Source of the DNA: Bacteroidota bacterium
Lineage (GTDB): Bacteria; Bacteroidota; Rhodothermia; Rhodothermales; UBA10348
DNA length: 64,000 nucleotides
Reading direction: 5' to 3'
Assembly (NCBI GenBank): GCA_029262855.1
Contig: JAJCYP010000032.1
Location: 1 to 64,000 of the forward strand
Below the pieces are notes generated by a model that saw nothing but the letters and a program-made list of their open reading frames with translations, did not search any database and had not been told where the DNA came from. Shown in pieces: positions 42,621 to 51,389 of the stretch. Positions within the stretch are counted from its first letter, which is position 1. Every line of letters begins with the position of its first letter. The translations under genes were made by a program, and so were the position numbers.

Positions 42621-43823
42621 ATGAGTGATTTCATACCACTGGATGTCATAAACGGCGGTGCGCGTGGAAGGAAGTTCGAGTGGGACACCGCGCGTGCTCC
42701 CACCGAGGACTACCACGACGCGGTGCTTCAACTGGAGAAAGAGGGCGAGTGGGAAGTCCAGCGCGTGCCAGAACCGTACATCGAGGTTAATACGCGATAC
42801 GGCCGGGTCAAGAGGATTCCGATCGAGCGGACCTGGCACCACAAGAGCTGCGGGCAGTGCGGGCACATCCCCGGCTACTCCACCTCCATCTACTGGCTGA
42901 ACCGCAAGCTGGGGCTGGACTATCTGGACCCCAAGGACCAGACCTCGTGCACGGCGTGGAATTATTACGCCTCGGCTACCTCAAATCCGGCTGCTCAGGC
43001 CAGCGTGGCCATGCGCAATTTCGCGGCCGCGGCAGAGACGGACTACTTCCCGATCATCCACTGCGGAACGAGTTTTGGCCACTACAAGGAGGTGCGGCAC
43101 GAACTGATCCACCACCACGAACTCCGGAGGAAGGTGCGAGACGTGCTGTCCCGCCTCGGCAAGAAACTGGTGATGCCCGAAGAGATCGTGCACTACAGCG
43201 AGTGGGTGCATGTCATGCGGCACCGGTTTGCGGAGCTGCAGACGATAGACATGAGTCATATCACGGCCACGGTCCATCCGGCGTGTCACTACCACAAGCT
43301 CGAGGCGGAAGACGCCATCTACGACCCGGAGATCTACGGTGCTCAGCGCACCGCGGTCATCACCGGGACCCTGCAGGCCATCGGCGTCAACGTGGCGGAC
43401 TACTCCAGCTGGTACGACTGCTGCGGCTTTGGATTCAGGCACATCCTGGTCTCACGTGATTTCTCGCGCTCCTTTGCCGTTCAGCGCAAGATTGAGGTCA
43501 TGAAGGAAGAGGTGAATCCGGACGTAACGGTGACCCACGACACCGGCTGTGTGACCACACTGGATCAGAGCCAATTTGCGGGCCAGGCGCACGACAGAAA
43601 AGTTGGGATTCCGGTGATGTCGGACTCCCAGATGGCGGCACTGGCCATGGGTGCACACCCATACAAGGTGCTGCAACTCCACTGGCACAATACCAACAAC
43701 AAGCCCTTTCTGGAGAAGCTGGGGATCGATCAGGCCCAAAAATGGGCCGAATTCGAGGCCGCCTGTGACAAGCTCAAGAGCGGCGAAAAGAAATACCTGA
43801 CATGGGAGGATGCGGATGCCTAG
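42621..43823 (+). CDS. shdrB1: sHdrB1, catalytic-type subunit with CCG domain
   Basis: 400 residues. The second half has a CCG-type cluster motif: HPACHYHK, then YDCCGFGF and DTGCVTT, in the order expected for the cofactor-binding Cys of HdrB, though the last position reads CxxT rather than CxxC. The first half has SCGQCGHIPGYSTSIYW and a lone SCTAWNYYASAT. In HdrB proteins CCG domains bind unusual Fe-S clusters at which disulfide or C-S chemistry takes place. Its 3' end overlaps shdrA by 14 bp, indicating translational coupling. Confidence 0.9.
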   Translation: MSDFIPLDVINGGARGRKFEWDTARAPTEDYHDAVLQLEKEGEWEVQRVPEPYIEVNTRYGRVKRIPIERTWHHKSCGQCGHIPGYSTSIYWLNRKLGLDYLDPKDQTSCTAWNYYASATSNPAAQASVAMRNFAAAAETDYFPIIHCGTSFGHYKEVRHELIHHHELRRKVRDVLSRLGKKLVMPEEIVHYSEWVHVMRHRFAELQTIDMSHITATVHPACHYHKLEAEDAIYDPEIYGAQRTAVITGTLQAIGVNVADYSSWYDCCGFGFRHILVSRDFSRSFAVQRKIEVMKEEVNPDVTVTHDTGCVTTLDQSQFAGQAHDRKVGIPVMSDSQMAALAMGAHPYKVLQLHWHNTNNKPFLEKLGIDQAQKWAEFEAACDKLKSGEKKYLTWEDADA

Positions 43824-44883
43824 CAGTGACATTCTGGTGATCGGCGGCGGCCCCGCCGGGATCCAAGCGGCCCGCGGTATCGCGGACCTCGGATACAAGG
43901 CCATCGTGGTTGAAAAGCGAGACCGCCTGGGCGGAATGCCCGATGAAGCCGGGTACGCAGCCCTCACGCCCGATATGCGGGACACGGGCGAGGCCATCGC
44001 AGAAATGGTCGCCCCCATCCTGGACAATCCGGGTGTTGAACTGAGATTCGGTACAACGGCCACGGCCTGCACGGGGGTGGCGGGCGATTTCAACGTGACC
44101 CTCCAGAAGGCCGATGGGGCGGCCGAGGACATCTGCGTGGGCTCGGTCATAATCTGCACGGGCTTCAAGCATTTCGATCCGGGCCGCGAGACACAGCAGT
44201 ACGGCTACTACCAGTACGACGACGTGATCACGCTGGTGGATTGCGAACGGATGCTCAAGGCCAAGAACTTTGTTCGCCCGTCCAATGGCGAGGTGCCCGA
44301 GCGGGTCTGCTTCATCCAGTGCGTGGGATCGCGCGACCGACAGATTGGCAACGAATACTGCTCCAAGGTTTGTTGCGGCGTCGCGTCCAAGGAGGCCATC
44401 GAGATTCGCCAACAGGTACCCGGCTGTCGCGTATTCGTTTTCTACATCGACATGCGGATGTACGGCTACTGGGAAAATGAGATCTACTGGCCAGCCCAGG
44501 AGAAGTACAAGGTCAACTATGTCAAGGGAATCGCCACCGAAGTGGTCCGCAAGGGCGATAAACTCATTGTGAAGGGCGAGGACACGACGTTGCGCAGGCC
44601 CATGGAGGTCCCGATGGACATGGTGATTCTCTCGGTGGGCATGGAGCCCAGTGAAGGAACCGAGGCCATGGCCAAGGTCTTCGGCGTCAAGCAGAACAAG
44701 TACCGCTTCATTGAGACCATCGGGGGCGCGCTCGACACGGTGTCGACCACCGTCTCGGGGATTTTTGCGGCGGGGGCATGTACGGGCCCGGCCGATCTGG
44801 AGGACTCGACGTCCTCGGGCGGGGCGGCTGCGATGAAGGCCATCGCCTGCGTGCGCAAGGCCAACACTCAAATCCCGGCCTGA
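43810..44883 (+). CDS. shdrA: sHdrA, FAD- and FeS-binding subunit
   Basis: 357 residues, the short sHdrA form without the extra ferredoxin domains of methanogen HdrA. FAD-binding VIGGGPAGIQAARG at residues about 10-23 and EKRDRLGG, then the HdrA signature IQCVGSRD with Cys167/171 region and YCSKVCCGVASKEA (Cys184, 188, 189) for the [4Fe-4S] cluster. The C-terminal GIFAAGACTGPADLEDSTSSGGAAA closes the FAD domain. It is the central electron hub of the complex. Start ATG 43810 overlaps shdrB1; ATG 43816 is an alternative. Confidence 0.93.
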   Translation: MRMPSSDILVIGGGPAGIQAARGIADLGYKAIVVEKRDRLGGMPDEAGYAALTPDMRDTGEAIAEMVAPILDNPGVELRFGTTATACTGVAGDFNVTLQKADGAAEDICVGSVIICTGFKHFDPGRETQQYGYYQYDDVITLVDCERMLKAKNFVRPSNGEVPERVCFIQCVGSRDRQIGNEYCSKVCCGVASKEAIEIRQQVPGCRVFVFYIDMRMYGYWENEIYWPAQEKYKVNYVKGIATEVVRKGDKLIVKGEDTTLRRPMEVPMDMVILSVGMEPSEGTEAMAKVFGVKQNKYRFIETIGGALDTVSTTVSGIFAAGACTGPADLEDSTSSGGAAAMKAIACVRKANTQIPA

Positions 44884-44891
44884 CGGACGCC

Positions 44892-45674
44892 ATGTCGACC
44901 ACCGTTGCCCTTGATACCGAAAGTGCCCGCGCCTTCATGGAGGAGGCGCTGGCGGGGATTGCCGATGAGGAGATCGATTCGATCTGTCAGGACGTAGCCC
45001 TGAAGAGCCGGTTCTTTCGGTCCAAGTTGGCGCCCAGCCCCGCGGCGGCGCGTGAGTCCGGGCCGCCGCGGGGCCCATCGCCGCCACTCGCCGACGAGGA
45101 CGTCCGGCGAATTCTGCGGGCCGTCTTTGCCACGCGTCGCCGGGTGGATTCCATAATGAAGGAGTACGGTGCCGAGGCCCTCGGGTCCTGGATGCGTGCG
45201 CTCGTGAGGGAGTCCGACCCGCTGGATACCCGCCTGCAGACCTTCGACGATGCGCTCTCGGCTTTGCCCGAGAGCCATCGATACGACCTGGCCACCGAGC
45301 TTCTGCACTTCACCTATCCGGAGCGCTATTGGCTGTGGACCCGCTGGATGTGGGATCCCAAGACTGACACGGGCGCGCTGCCGCTCGTGGTGTCGGAGGA
45401 CTTTGAACTCCACGCCGATTCCCTGCCCGAGCGATACCGGAATGTGGGCCGGGCGGTTGCCTTTGTGCAGCGTGTGGGTGAAGCCGCCGGATTTCGTGTT
45501 GCGGGTCGGGGTGCGTTCGCCACGGATGTGTACCTCAGTTTTGTGTACGTGATTTACGTCTATACCGTGCTGCGCATGCGGATGACCCAGGAATTCAATC
45601 GCGTCATGCCCGAGTTGCCGGAATTCTCCAGGCGCCTGTTGGGCGTAAAACAACCCTTGGACTATGCCTGTTGA
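44892..45674 (+). CDS. shdrH: sHdrH, conserved protein of sHdr clusters
   Basis: 260 residues from ATG 44892, 8 bp after shdrA. No cofactor motif or membrane segment was recognised; Cys is nearly absent apart from one near the N-terminus and one at the end. It is mostly helical with aromatic-rich stretches (FTYPERYWLWTRWMWDP, DVYLSFVYVIYVYTVLRM). Identification rests on position between shdrA and the next hdr gene and on size, as in known sHdr clusters, where the role of H is not established. Its 3' end overlaps shdrB3 by 11 bp. Confidence 0.78.
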   Translation: MSTTVALDTESARAFMEEALAGIADEEIDSICQDVALKSRFFRSKLAPSPAAARESGPPRGPSPPLADEDVRRILRAVFATRRRVDSIMKEYGAEALGSWMRALVRESDPLDTRLQTFDDALSALPESHRYDLATELLHFTYPERYWLWTRWMWDPKTDTGALPLVVSEDFELHADSLPERYRNVGRAVAFVQRVGEAAGFRVAGRGAFATDVYLSFVYVIYVYTVLRMRMTQEFNRVMPELPEFSRRLLGVKQPLDYAC

Positions 45675-46926
45675 CAAGACTCAGATCATCGAAAAAGAGC
45701 TCGCGGTTGTCGATGGGATAGAACTGTCCGCCGACTGGAATCGCATGTTTGAGCAGCGAACGCTGTTCGACTACGATCTCCAGTACATGGACCGGATTAC
45801 CGATTTGGACGGCGGCGAGTCCCTGGGATGGTGCTACCAGTGTGCACAATGCATCCCGGTGTGCCCGGTGAATACCGTGGGCGACTACGGGCCGAGAAAA
45901 ATCTTTCGCAAGGCGCAGACGGGGACCAACCTGTTCGAGCACCCGGACCTCTGGCAGTGTACCACGTGCGCCAACTGCCTGCGGGTGTGCCCCAAGGAAG
46001 TCAACATGATCGACATCATGCCGGCCGTGCGCGAGGAGGCCGTGATGGAGGGCTACGTGCCTGACGAACTCCAGGAGGCCTTCGAGAACACGTTCGAGTA
46101 CGGGAATCCGCTTGGCGAGTCCCCCCGCAAACGGGCGGCCTGGATTCAGGAGACGGGCGCCACCGTTCCCGTCATGAAGGACATCGGGCGGGCAGTGGAT
46201 ATTCTCTGGTTTGTGGAATGTTACCCGGCCTACCACCCGCGGGGCAAGGAAGCGAGTGCCGCGCTGGCCCGGGTTCTTGGTACGCTCGGCGTGGATTTTG
46301 GCGTCCTGGGGACCGAAGAAAAGTGCACGTGCGACTCGCAGCGCCTGGCCGGTGAGAAGGGCCTGTTCGAGGAGTTTGCCGAAGCCAACATCAAGACGCT
46401 CGGCAAGTACAGCTTCAACACGATCCTGGTGACCGATCCGCATGCGCTGAACGCCCTTCGGAAGGAGTATCCGGCCATGGGAGGGGAGTACGATGTGGTG
46501 CACTACACCACGTACCTGGCTCCCCGGATGCAGGAGCTCAAGTTTACGCGTAAGCTGGATTATCGCGTCACCTTCCACGACCCGTGCTACCTGGGGCGTC
46601 ACAACGGCGAATACGAGGCGCCCCGCCAGATGCTTGCTGCGATCCCGGGAGTTGAGGTGACCGAGATGCAACGATGCCGCGAGAACAGTTTTTGTTGCGG
46701 CGGCGGTGGCGGTGGCATGTGGCTGGACGGCTTCATGTCCGACCACGTGAAGGAGCGCCTTTCTGAGCAGCGGGTGAAGGAGGCCGTTGAAACCGGCGCG
46801 GATGTATTGGCCGTGTGCTGCCCCTATGAGGTGTCCCGCTTTACGGACGCCGTCAAGTCGACCGGAAACGAGGGTAAACTCGTGGTCCGGGACATCATCG
46901 AGTTGGTCACCGAGGCGATGGGATGA
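45664..46926 (+). CDS. shdrB3: sHdrB3, fused HdrC/HdrB-type subunit
   Basis: 420 residues. An N-terminal ferredoxin part with CYQCAQCIPVCP (Cys57, 60, 63, 67) and CTTCANCLRVCP (Cys99, 102, 105, 109) is fused to two CCG domains. The first has VECYPAYHPRG and EEKCTCDS, the second HDPCYLGRHN, NSFCCGGGGGGMW and AVCCPYEV. This HdrD-like C+B fusion replaces separate sHdrC2 and sHdrB2 subunits in the sHdr type that works with EtfAB and a quinone reductase, both present downstream. It is clearly paralogous to the C-terminal 350 residues of the EMO protein at 52383. Confidence 0.88.
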   Translation: MPVDKTQIIEKELAVVDGIELSADWNRMFEQRTLFDYDLQYMDRITDLDGGESLGWCYQCAQCIPVCPVNTVGDYGPRKIFRKAQTGTNLFEHPDLWQCTTCANCLRVCPKEVNMIDIMPAVREEAVMEGYVPDELQEAFENTFEYGNPLGESPRKRAAWIQETGATVPVMKDIGRAVDILWFVECYPAYHPRGKEASAALARVLGTLGVDFGVLGTEEKCTCDSQRLAGEKGLFEEFAEANIKTLGKYSFNTILVTDPHALNALRKEYPAMGGEYDVVHYTTYLAPRMQELKFTRKLDYRVTFHDPCYLGRHNGEYEAPRQMLAAIPGVEVTEMQRCRENSFCCGGGGGGMWLDGFMSDHVKERLSEQRVKEAVETGADVLAVCCPYEVSRFTDAVKSTGNEGKLVVRDIIELVTEAMG

Positions 46927-47378
46927 AAAAGGTACTTGCCGAAACGGGCCGCTTTGACCTGCGCCCGGACCTGACCTACGCCCGCAAAGAGCATCTCTGG
47001 CTCCGAATTGAGGGGAAGAAGGCCGCAATCGGGATGGAGCCGCTGGAGATCGAATCCAAAGGTGCCATTGTCGTCGTACAGTTTGAGGCGGCCGGTACCC
47101 TTCTCGGTCGCGGTGACCCGTTCGGGTCCATGGAGGCAGAGAAGCATGTAGGCGTGTTGCGCTCGCCGGTTGCGGGACGGATCACGGCTGTGAACGAGCG
47201 GGTGCAGCAGGATCCTCGCCTGGTGGCCCGTGACCCCTACGGAAAGGGGTGGATGATTGAGGTGGCCTTGGACGACTTTGACCCGGACGGAGAGGACTTT
47301 GTCACGGGGGCGGAGGCCGCCGAGTGGCACGCGGCCGAAGTCAAACGATATGCGGAGGAAGGATGGCTGGCCGAGTGA
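46923..47378 (+). CDS. lbpA2: Lipoate-binding protein LbpA (second copy)
   Basis: 151 residues, GcvH-like with lipoylation site SMEAEKHVGVLRSP at Lys74, the same index as in the first LbpA. The surroundings differ (MEAEKH versus VESSKW), so this is a diverged paralogue rather than a recent duplicate. ATG 46923 overlaps the shdrB3 stop by 4 bp (ATGGGATGA region), and its own end overlaps the next radical SAM gene by 16 bp. This binds lipoyl carrier and lipoyl synthesis genes into one translational unit. Confidence 0.9.
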   Translation: MKKVLAETGRFDLRPDLTYARKEHLWLRIEGKKAAIGMEPLEIESKGAIVVVQFEAAGTLLGRGDPFGSMEAEKHVGVLRSPVAGRITAVNERVQQDPRLVARDPYGKGWMIEVALDDFDPDGEDFVTGAEAAEWHAAEVKRYAEEGWLAE

Positions 47379-48319
47379 CAACCGCCACCCTGGAGGAGGA
47401 TCCGTTCGGGGTGCGACAGGCGCACTTCCCGGATGAAATCAGCTTCTTTGCCCCCGGACTCAAACGGTTCAGTACGGCGGAGTTCGAGCAGAGAATGCCG
47501 AGGGCCTTTCTGCCGATCAGCCTGACCGGCAGCGCGTGCGCCCTGAAGTGTGACCACTGCGATACGCGCATTCTCGACCCCATGATTGCGCTCGACCGGA
47601 GGGAGGGCCTGTTGGCCCTGTGCCGCAGGCTGCACGAGACCGGGACGACGGGCGTGCTTATCAGTGGCGGCTCGCTTCGAGACGGCACGGTGCCCTTGAT
47701 GAAACACATGGAGGACATCGCCCGGGTCCGCTCTGAATTGGGTATGCGGGTAATGGTCCATACGGGGGTGGTCAAAGAGGAAACCTCGGCGGCCCTCAAG
47801 GATGCCGGTGTGGAGGGGGTGATGCTGGACATCATCGGCGATGACGCGACCATCCGGGACGTGTATCACCTGAACCTGACTACCCGCGATTTTGACCATT
47901 CGCTGGAGGTGCTTGCCGCTCACGGGCACAGCATCAGGCCTCACATCATTCTGGGCCTCAACTGGGGGAAGATCCAGGGCGAGTACCAGGCGCTAGAGAT
48001 GATCAGCCGCTACCCGGTCCACGCTCTGGTACTGGTCATTCTCACGCCGTTGACGGGGACTCCCATGCAGGGCGTGACTCCGCCGCCGGTCGAAGACATT
48101 GAGGCCTTCTTTCGAACCGCAAGGCTGACCATGCCTGATACACTGATCATGTTGGGTTGCGCCCGCCCGGCCGGCGCCCACAAGGCGGCGGTGGACAGGG
48201 CAGCGGTAGACTGCGGCCTGAACGGGATTGCGTATCCCGCCGAGGGCATCGTTGACTACGCACGCTCGCGTAGTCTCTCCTTCCGGTTTCACGAACACGC
48301 CTGCTCCTGCGGATGTTGA
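47363..48319 (+). CDS. lipS1: LipS-type radical SAM lipoyl synthase (probably LipS1)
   Basis: 318 residues from ATG 47363, with ribosome binding site GGAGGAAGG. Radical SAM motif CALKCDHC (Cys59, 63, 66) and SAM-binding ISGGSLRDG. The C-terminus ends HEHACSCGC, a Cys cluster suited to an auxiliary Fe-S cluster that donates sulfur. In the LipS1/LipS2 pathway two such enzymes together insert two sulfurs into protein-bound octanoate, replacing LipA. Which of the two LipS genes here is LipS1 is inferred from gene order only. It has a lipoate ligase gene 5 bp downstream. Confidence 0.78.
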   Translation: MAGRVTTATLEEDPFGVRQAHFPDEISFFAPGLKRFSTAEFEQRMPRAFLPISLTGSACALKCDHCDTRILDPMIALDRREGLLALCRRLHETGTTGVLISGGSLRDGTVPLMKHMEDIARVRSELGMRVMVHTGVVKEETSAALKDAGVEGVMLDIIGDDATIRDVYHLNLTTRDFDHSLEVLAAHGHSIRPHIILGLNWGKIQGEYQALEMISRYPVHALVLVILTPLTGTPMQGVTPPPVEDIEAFFRTARLTMPDTLIMLGCARPAGAHKAAVDRAAVDCGLNGIAYPAEGIVDYARSRSLSFRFHEHACSCGC

Positions 48320-48324
48320 CACCC

Positions 48325-49491
48325 ATGCCAGATTGGAGATACATCGAAGAAGACGATGTGGCCGCGGACTACGGGTTGGCGGCCGATGAGTACCTGAGGA
48401 GCGCAGCCACCGGCACCCTGGGCGGCCCCGCCCTCAGGCTCTACACGTACCGTTCCCATTGCGCTCTGGCGGGCCGGTTTCAGAACATCCAGGCGGAGAT
48501 TGATCTGGAGTACTGCCGGCGCGCGGGGATCGCGGTTGGCAGGCGGCCCACCGGCGGAGGGGCCATCATCATGGGTAAGGGTCAGCTGGGCGTCTGCTTT
48601 ACGGCCCCGGCTTCGTATTCGCTGATTGCCGACTGTGGCCAGCTGCCGCCGGGGGAGATTTACCGGGTTCTGTCGCGTCCCATCGTCTCGGCGCTGGCCC
48701 GGCTCGGGATCACCGCCTCCTTTGGGGGGCGCAATGATCTGGAGGTAGACGGGCAGAAGATTGCCGGGCTGGGCGTCTGTTATGATGCGGCGGGCTCGAT
48801 GCTCTTCCACGCCAGCGTGCTGGTGGACCTGGACGTCGACCTGATGCTGAAGGTGCTGAAGGTGCCCGCACAGAAGATCCACGGCAAAGCCAGAGTCGGG
48901 GCCGTCGAGGAGCGGATCACCACGGCGAGTCGTCTGCTTGGGGCGCCCGTCTCCACGGACGAGGTGCGCGGGCACCTGCGGCAGGCCTACGAAGATGCGT
49001 TTGACATTTCGCTCAGGCCCCGGGACTTCTCGAGCGCCGAGCGTGAGGAGATTGAGACCCTGGCGGCCACCAAGTACCGCACGGAGGACTGGCTCTACCA
49101 GCGCACGCCCCAGCGGGACATGACCGGGATGAGCGTGGTCCGGACCCCGGCAGGCGTACTTCGCACATACGTGGGCCTGATGGGCAACACCATCAAGAGT
49201 GTGCTCATCACCGGCGATTTCTTCGAGTCGGCCGGCGTGTTCAACCAGTTCGAGACCCGCCTGAAGTGGAGTCCCATGGACCGCAAGGCCATCGCGGCAG
49301 CCGCGGCCGACGTGCTGCAGGAAGACTCCGGCCTGGGAATTGAGCCTCGACACCTGGTGCGGGCCGTCTGGCAGGCCGGCCAGCGCGCCCTGCGGGAAGA
49401 CGGCCACACCTACGACGGGTCGTGCTACTACCCGGACTCAAAAGGCACGCCGGAGTCGGTGGCCGATCCCCAAACCCATTCGCACGCGTAG
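48325..49491 (+). CDS. slpl: Lipoate:protein ligase of the sLpl(AB) type
   Basis: 388 residues from ATG 48325. ATG 48313, overlapping the upstream stop, is an alternative. The LplA/LipB fold has SHCALAGRFQNIQAEID, RRPTGGGAIIMGKGQ (73-87) and Lys145 in DGQKIAGLGVC. A C-terminal LplB-like accessory domain (about 250-360) is fused, as in the sLpl(AB) ligases found beside lbpA and lipS genes in sHdr-containing bacteria. Placed between the two lipS genes, it probably loads octanoate or lipoate on LbpA. Distinct from the ligase at 39899. Confidence 0.85.
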   Translation: MPDWRYIEEDDVAADYGLAADEYLRSAATGTLGGPALRLYTYRSHCALAGRFQNIQAEIDLEYCRRAGIAVGRRPTGGGAIIMGKGQLGVCFTAPASYSLIADCGQLPPGEIYRVLSRPIVSALARLGITASFGGRNDLEVDGQKIAGLGVCYDAAGSMLFHASVLVDLDVDLMLKVLKVPAQKIHGKARVGAVEERITTASRLLGAPVSTDEVRGHLRQAYEDAFDISLRPRDFSSAEREEIETLAATKYRTEDWLYQRTPQRDMTGMSVVRTPAGVLRTYVGLMGNTIKSVLITGDFFESAGVFNQFETRLKWSPMDRKAIAAAAADVLQEDSGLGIEPRHLVRAVWQAGQRALREDGHTYDGSCYYPDSKGTPESVADPQTHSHA

Positions 49492-49498
49492 GCCTTTC

Positions 49499-50590
49499 AT
49501 GGAAGTTATCGCCTCGGAAGCCATCACCAGCCCACCACAGGTCAGCCCGGACTGGGTCCGCCTGAGCGGCGCGAGCGCCATGGCGCTTCGCCTGGCCTCC
49601 GGCCGATTCAGCCGGGACTTTGACTTCGGCGGCATCAATCTGCTGCTCAACTATGACGAGGGCTGCCTGTCGGACTGCGCCTACTGCGGCCTGGCGCGGA
49701 CGCGGCCGGGCCACTACGAGGAGAAGTCCTTCATCCGGGTAGACTGGCCGCTGGTGGAGACCGACGTGCTGGCTGAGCGCATGGCCGAGCACAAAGACTC
49801 TCTGACGCGCCTTTGCATCTCCATGGTCACCCACGCCAGGGCGTTCAAGGACACGGTCGACATCACCGAGCGCGTCGCCCGGAAGGTGGACACGCCCATG
49901 TCGATCCTTGTGGCTCCGCCCACCCTCAACTATGACCGGCTGAAGACCTTCCGGGAAGTAGGGGTGGATATGATTGGCATCGGACTGGACGCGGTGACCG
50001 AGGAGCTTTTCCGCCAGAAACGGACGGACGTCCCAAATGGTGGGCTGAAGTGGGACAACTACTGGAACGTGGTGGAGTGGTCGCGACAGCTTTTCGGGCC
50101 GTGGAAGGTGAATTGCCACACCCTCGTGGGCCTCGGCGAGACGGATTACGACATGGCCCAGATGTTCTTCCGTCTCAAGAGCATGGAGGTGTTTTCCTAC
50201 CTGTTCAACTTCAACCCGGAGCCGGACAGCCGGATGGGGCATCAACCGGTGGCTCCGCTCACGCGGTGGCGGCGCATCCAGCTGATGAAGACCCTCATCG
50301 AGGAGTACGATCTGGCCGCGGATCGCCTGACCTTCGACGACGCAGGCGCGCTCTGCGGTCTCCGCGCAGACTCTCCGCAACTGGACCACATGATCAGGCG
50401 CGTTGCCGCCCAGGGCACGGCATTCATGACGGACGGCTGCCCCAGTTCCGGTGGAGAACCCGGCTGTACACGGCCCTACGGCAGCTACAAACCCAGCGAC
50501 CCGTACCGAGACTACCCCTTCCAGCCAGACGTCGATGATCTGGCGGCCATCCGAGGCGAACTCAGGCTGGACGAACTGCTCCGCGCATGA
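49499..50590 (+). CDS. lipS2: LipS-type radical SAM lipoyl synthase (probably LipS2)
   Basis: 363 residues from ATG 49499, 7 bp after the ligase stop. Radical SAM motif CLSDCAYCGLARTRPG (Cys56, 60, 63), with biotin-synthase-like features such as VGLGETDYDMAQMFF and FNFNPEPDSRMG. The C-terminal DGCPSSGGEPGCTRPYGSY may hold auxiliary-cluster Cys. With the other LipS it should convert octanoyl-LbpA to lipoyl-LbpA. The LipS1/LipS2 labels may be swapped. No lipT-like flavoprotein, which accompanies these genes in some organisms, is seen. Confidence 0.8.
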   Translation: MEVIASEAITSPPQVSPDWVRLSGASAMALRLASGRFSRDFDFGGINLLLNYDEGCLSDCAYCGLARTRPGHYEEKSFIRVDWPLVETDVLAERMAEHKDSLTRLCISMVTHARAFKDTVDITERVARKVDTPMSILVAPPTLNYDRLKTFREVGVDMIGIGLDAVTEELFRQKRTDVPNGGLKWDNYWNVVEWSRQLFGPWKVNCHTLVGLGETDYDMAQMFFRLKSMEVFSYLFNFNPEPDSRMGHQPVAPLTRWRRIQLMKTLIEEYDLAADRLTFDDAGALCGLRADSPQLDHMIRRVAAQGTAFMTDGCPSSGGEPGCTRPYGSYKPSDPYRDYPFQPDVDDLAAIRGELRLDELLRA

Positions 50591-50627
50591 CCCTAAGCTC
50601 ACCCCAATCAAACCGCAAGAAGACCAC

Positions 50628-51389
50628 ATGCACATAGTCGTTCCCATCAAACTGGTCCCCGACCTGGCCGAAGAACTCGAGGTGGATGCATCGGGGACGG
50701 CCCTGGACACCGAGTGGCTTCGGTACCGTACCAACGAGTTCGACGACCACGCGCTCGAGGAGGCGCTGCAACTGCGAGAGGTCTCGGGCGGCACCGTGAC
50801 CGCAATTGCCCTGGATGCGGAGGAGGCGGACAAGAGCCTCTATACCGCCGCGGCCAAGGGAGCGGACAGGCTGATCAAGATCACTGGGGCGGGCGAGAAG
50901 CCCTCCAGCCACGCTACCGCGCGTGCGTTCGCTGACGCCATCGCGGGCCTGGATGCCGATCTGGTCCTGACCGGCGTGCAGGCCGTGGACGACCGCGACG
51001 GCCAGAACGCCGTATTGATTGGCCGCTACATGGATATTCCCCACGTGAGCGTGGTGACGGGCGTGAGCATCCAGGGGGATACCGCCCTGGTCCACAAGGA
51101 ATATGCCGGCGGCGCGATGGGAGAATTTGAGGTCACCCTTCCTGCGGTCCTGGGTATCCAGGCGGCGCGCGAGACCCCCCGCTATGCTCCAGTGGGCAAG
51201 GTGCGGCGTGCCATGCGCAGCGCCACGATTGAGGAGCTGGCCTCCTCCGGCACTGCTGAAGCCGGGTCCTCCGTGACCCGCATGTTCAGGCCAGAGAAGG
51301 GACAGGGAGCCAAGATGCTGACCGGATCAGCGGATGCCATCGCCGACCAACTCATCACCATTATGCGCGACAACGGGGTGAACCTATGA
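50628..51389 (+). CDS. etfB: Electron transfer flavoprotein beta subunit
   Basis: 253 residues from ATG 50628 (MHIVVPIKLVPDLAEELEVD). It has the EtfB pattern: NEFDDHALEEALQLRE, a nucleotide-binding loop near DADLVLTGVQAVDDRDGQNAVLIGRYMDIPHVSVV and the C-terminal arm. It forms a heterodimer with EtfA, binding AMP or a second FAD. In this cluster it probably takes electrons from the sHdrA/B3 complex and hands them to EMO in the membrane. It overlaps etfA by 4 bp. Confidence 0.92.
   Translation: MHIVVPIKLVPDLAEELEVDASGTALDTEWLRYRTNEFDDHALEEALQLREVSGGTVTAIALDAEEADKSLYTAAAKGADRLIKITGAGEKPSSHATARAFADAIAGLDADLVLTGVQAVDDRDGQNAVLIGRYMDIPHVSVVTGVSIQGDTALVHKEYAGGAMGEFEVTLPAVLGIQAARETPRYAPVGKVRRAMRSATIEELASSGTAEAGSSVTRMFRPEKGQGAKMLTGSADAIADQLITIMRDNGVNL

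Noticed and set aside
45664-46926. Glycolate oxidase or lactate utilisation iron-sulfur subunit
   Set aside because: The ferredoxin/CCG layout is shared with GlcF/LutA-type proteins, but the overlaps with shdrH and lbpA2 and the absence of a dehydrogenase partner favour sHdrB3.
41393-47378. Glycine cleavage system H proteins
   Set aside because: Both proteins are GcvH-like, but no gcvT or gcvP is present and they are embedded in an sHdr cluster with dedicated lipoylation genes, so LbpA is the better assignment.
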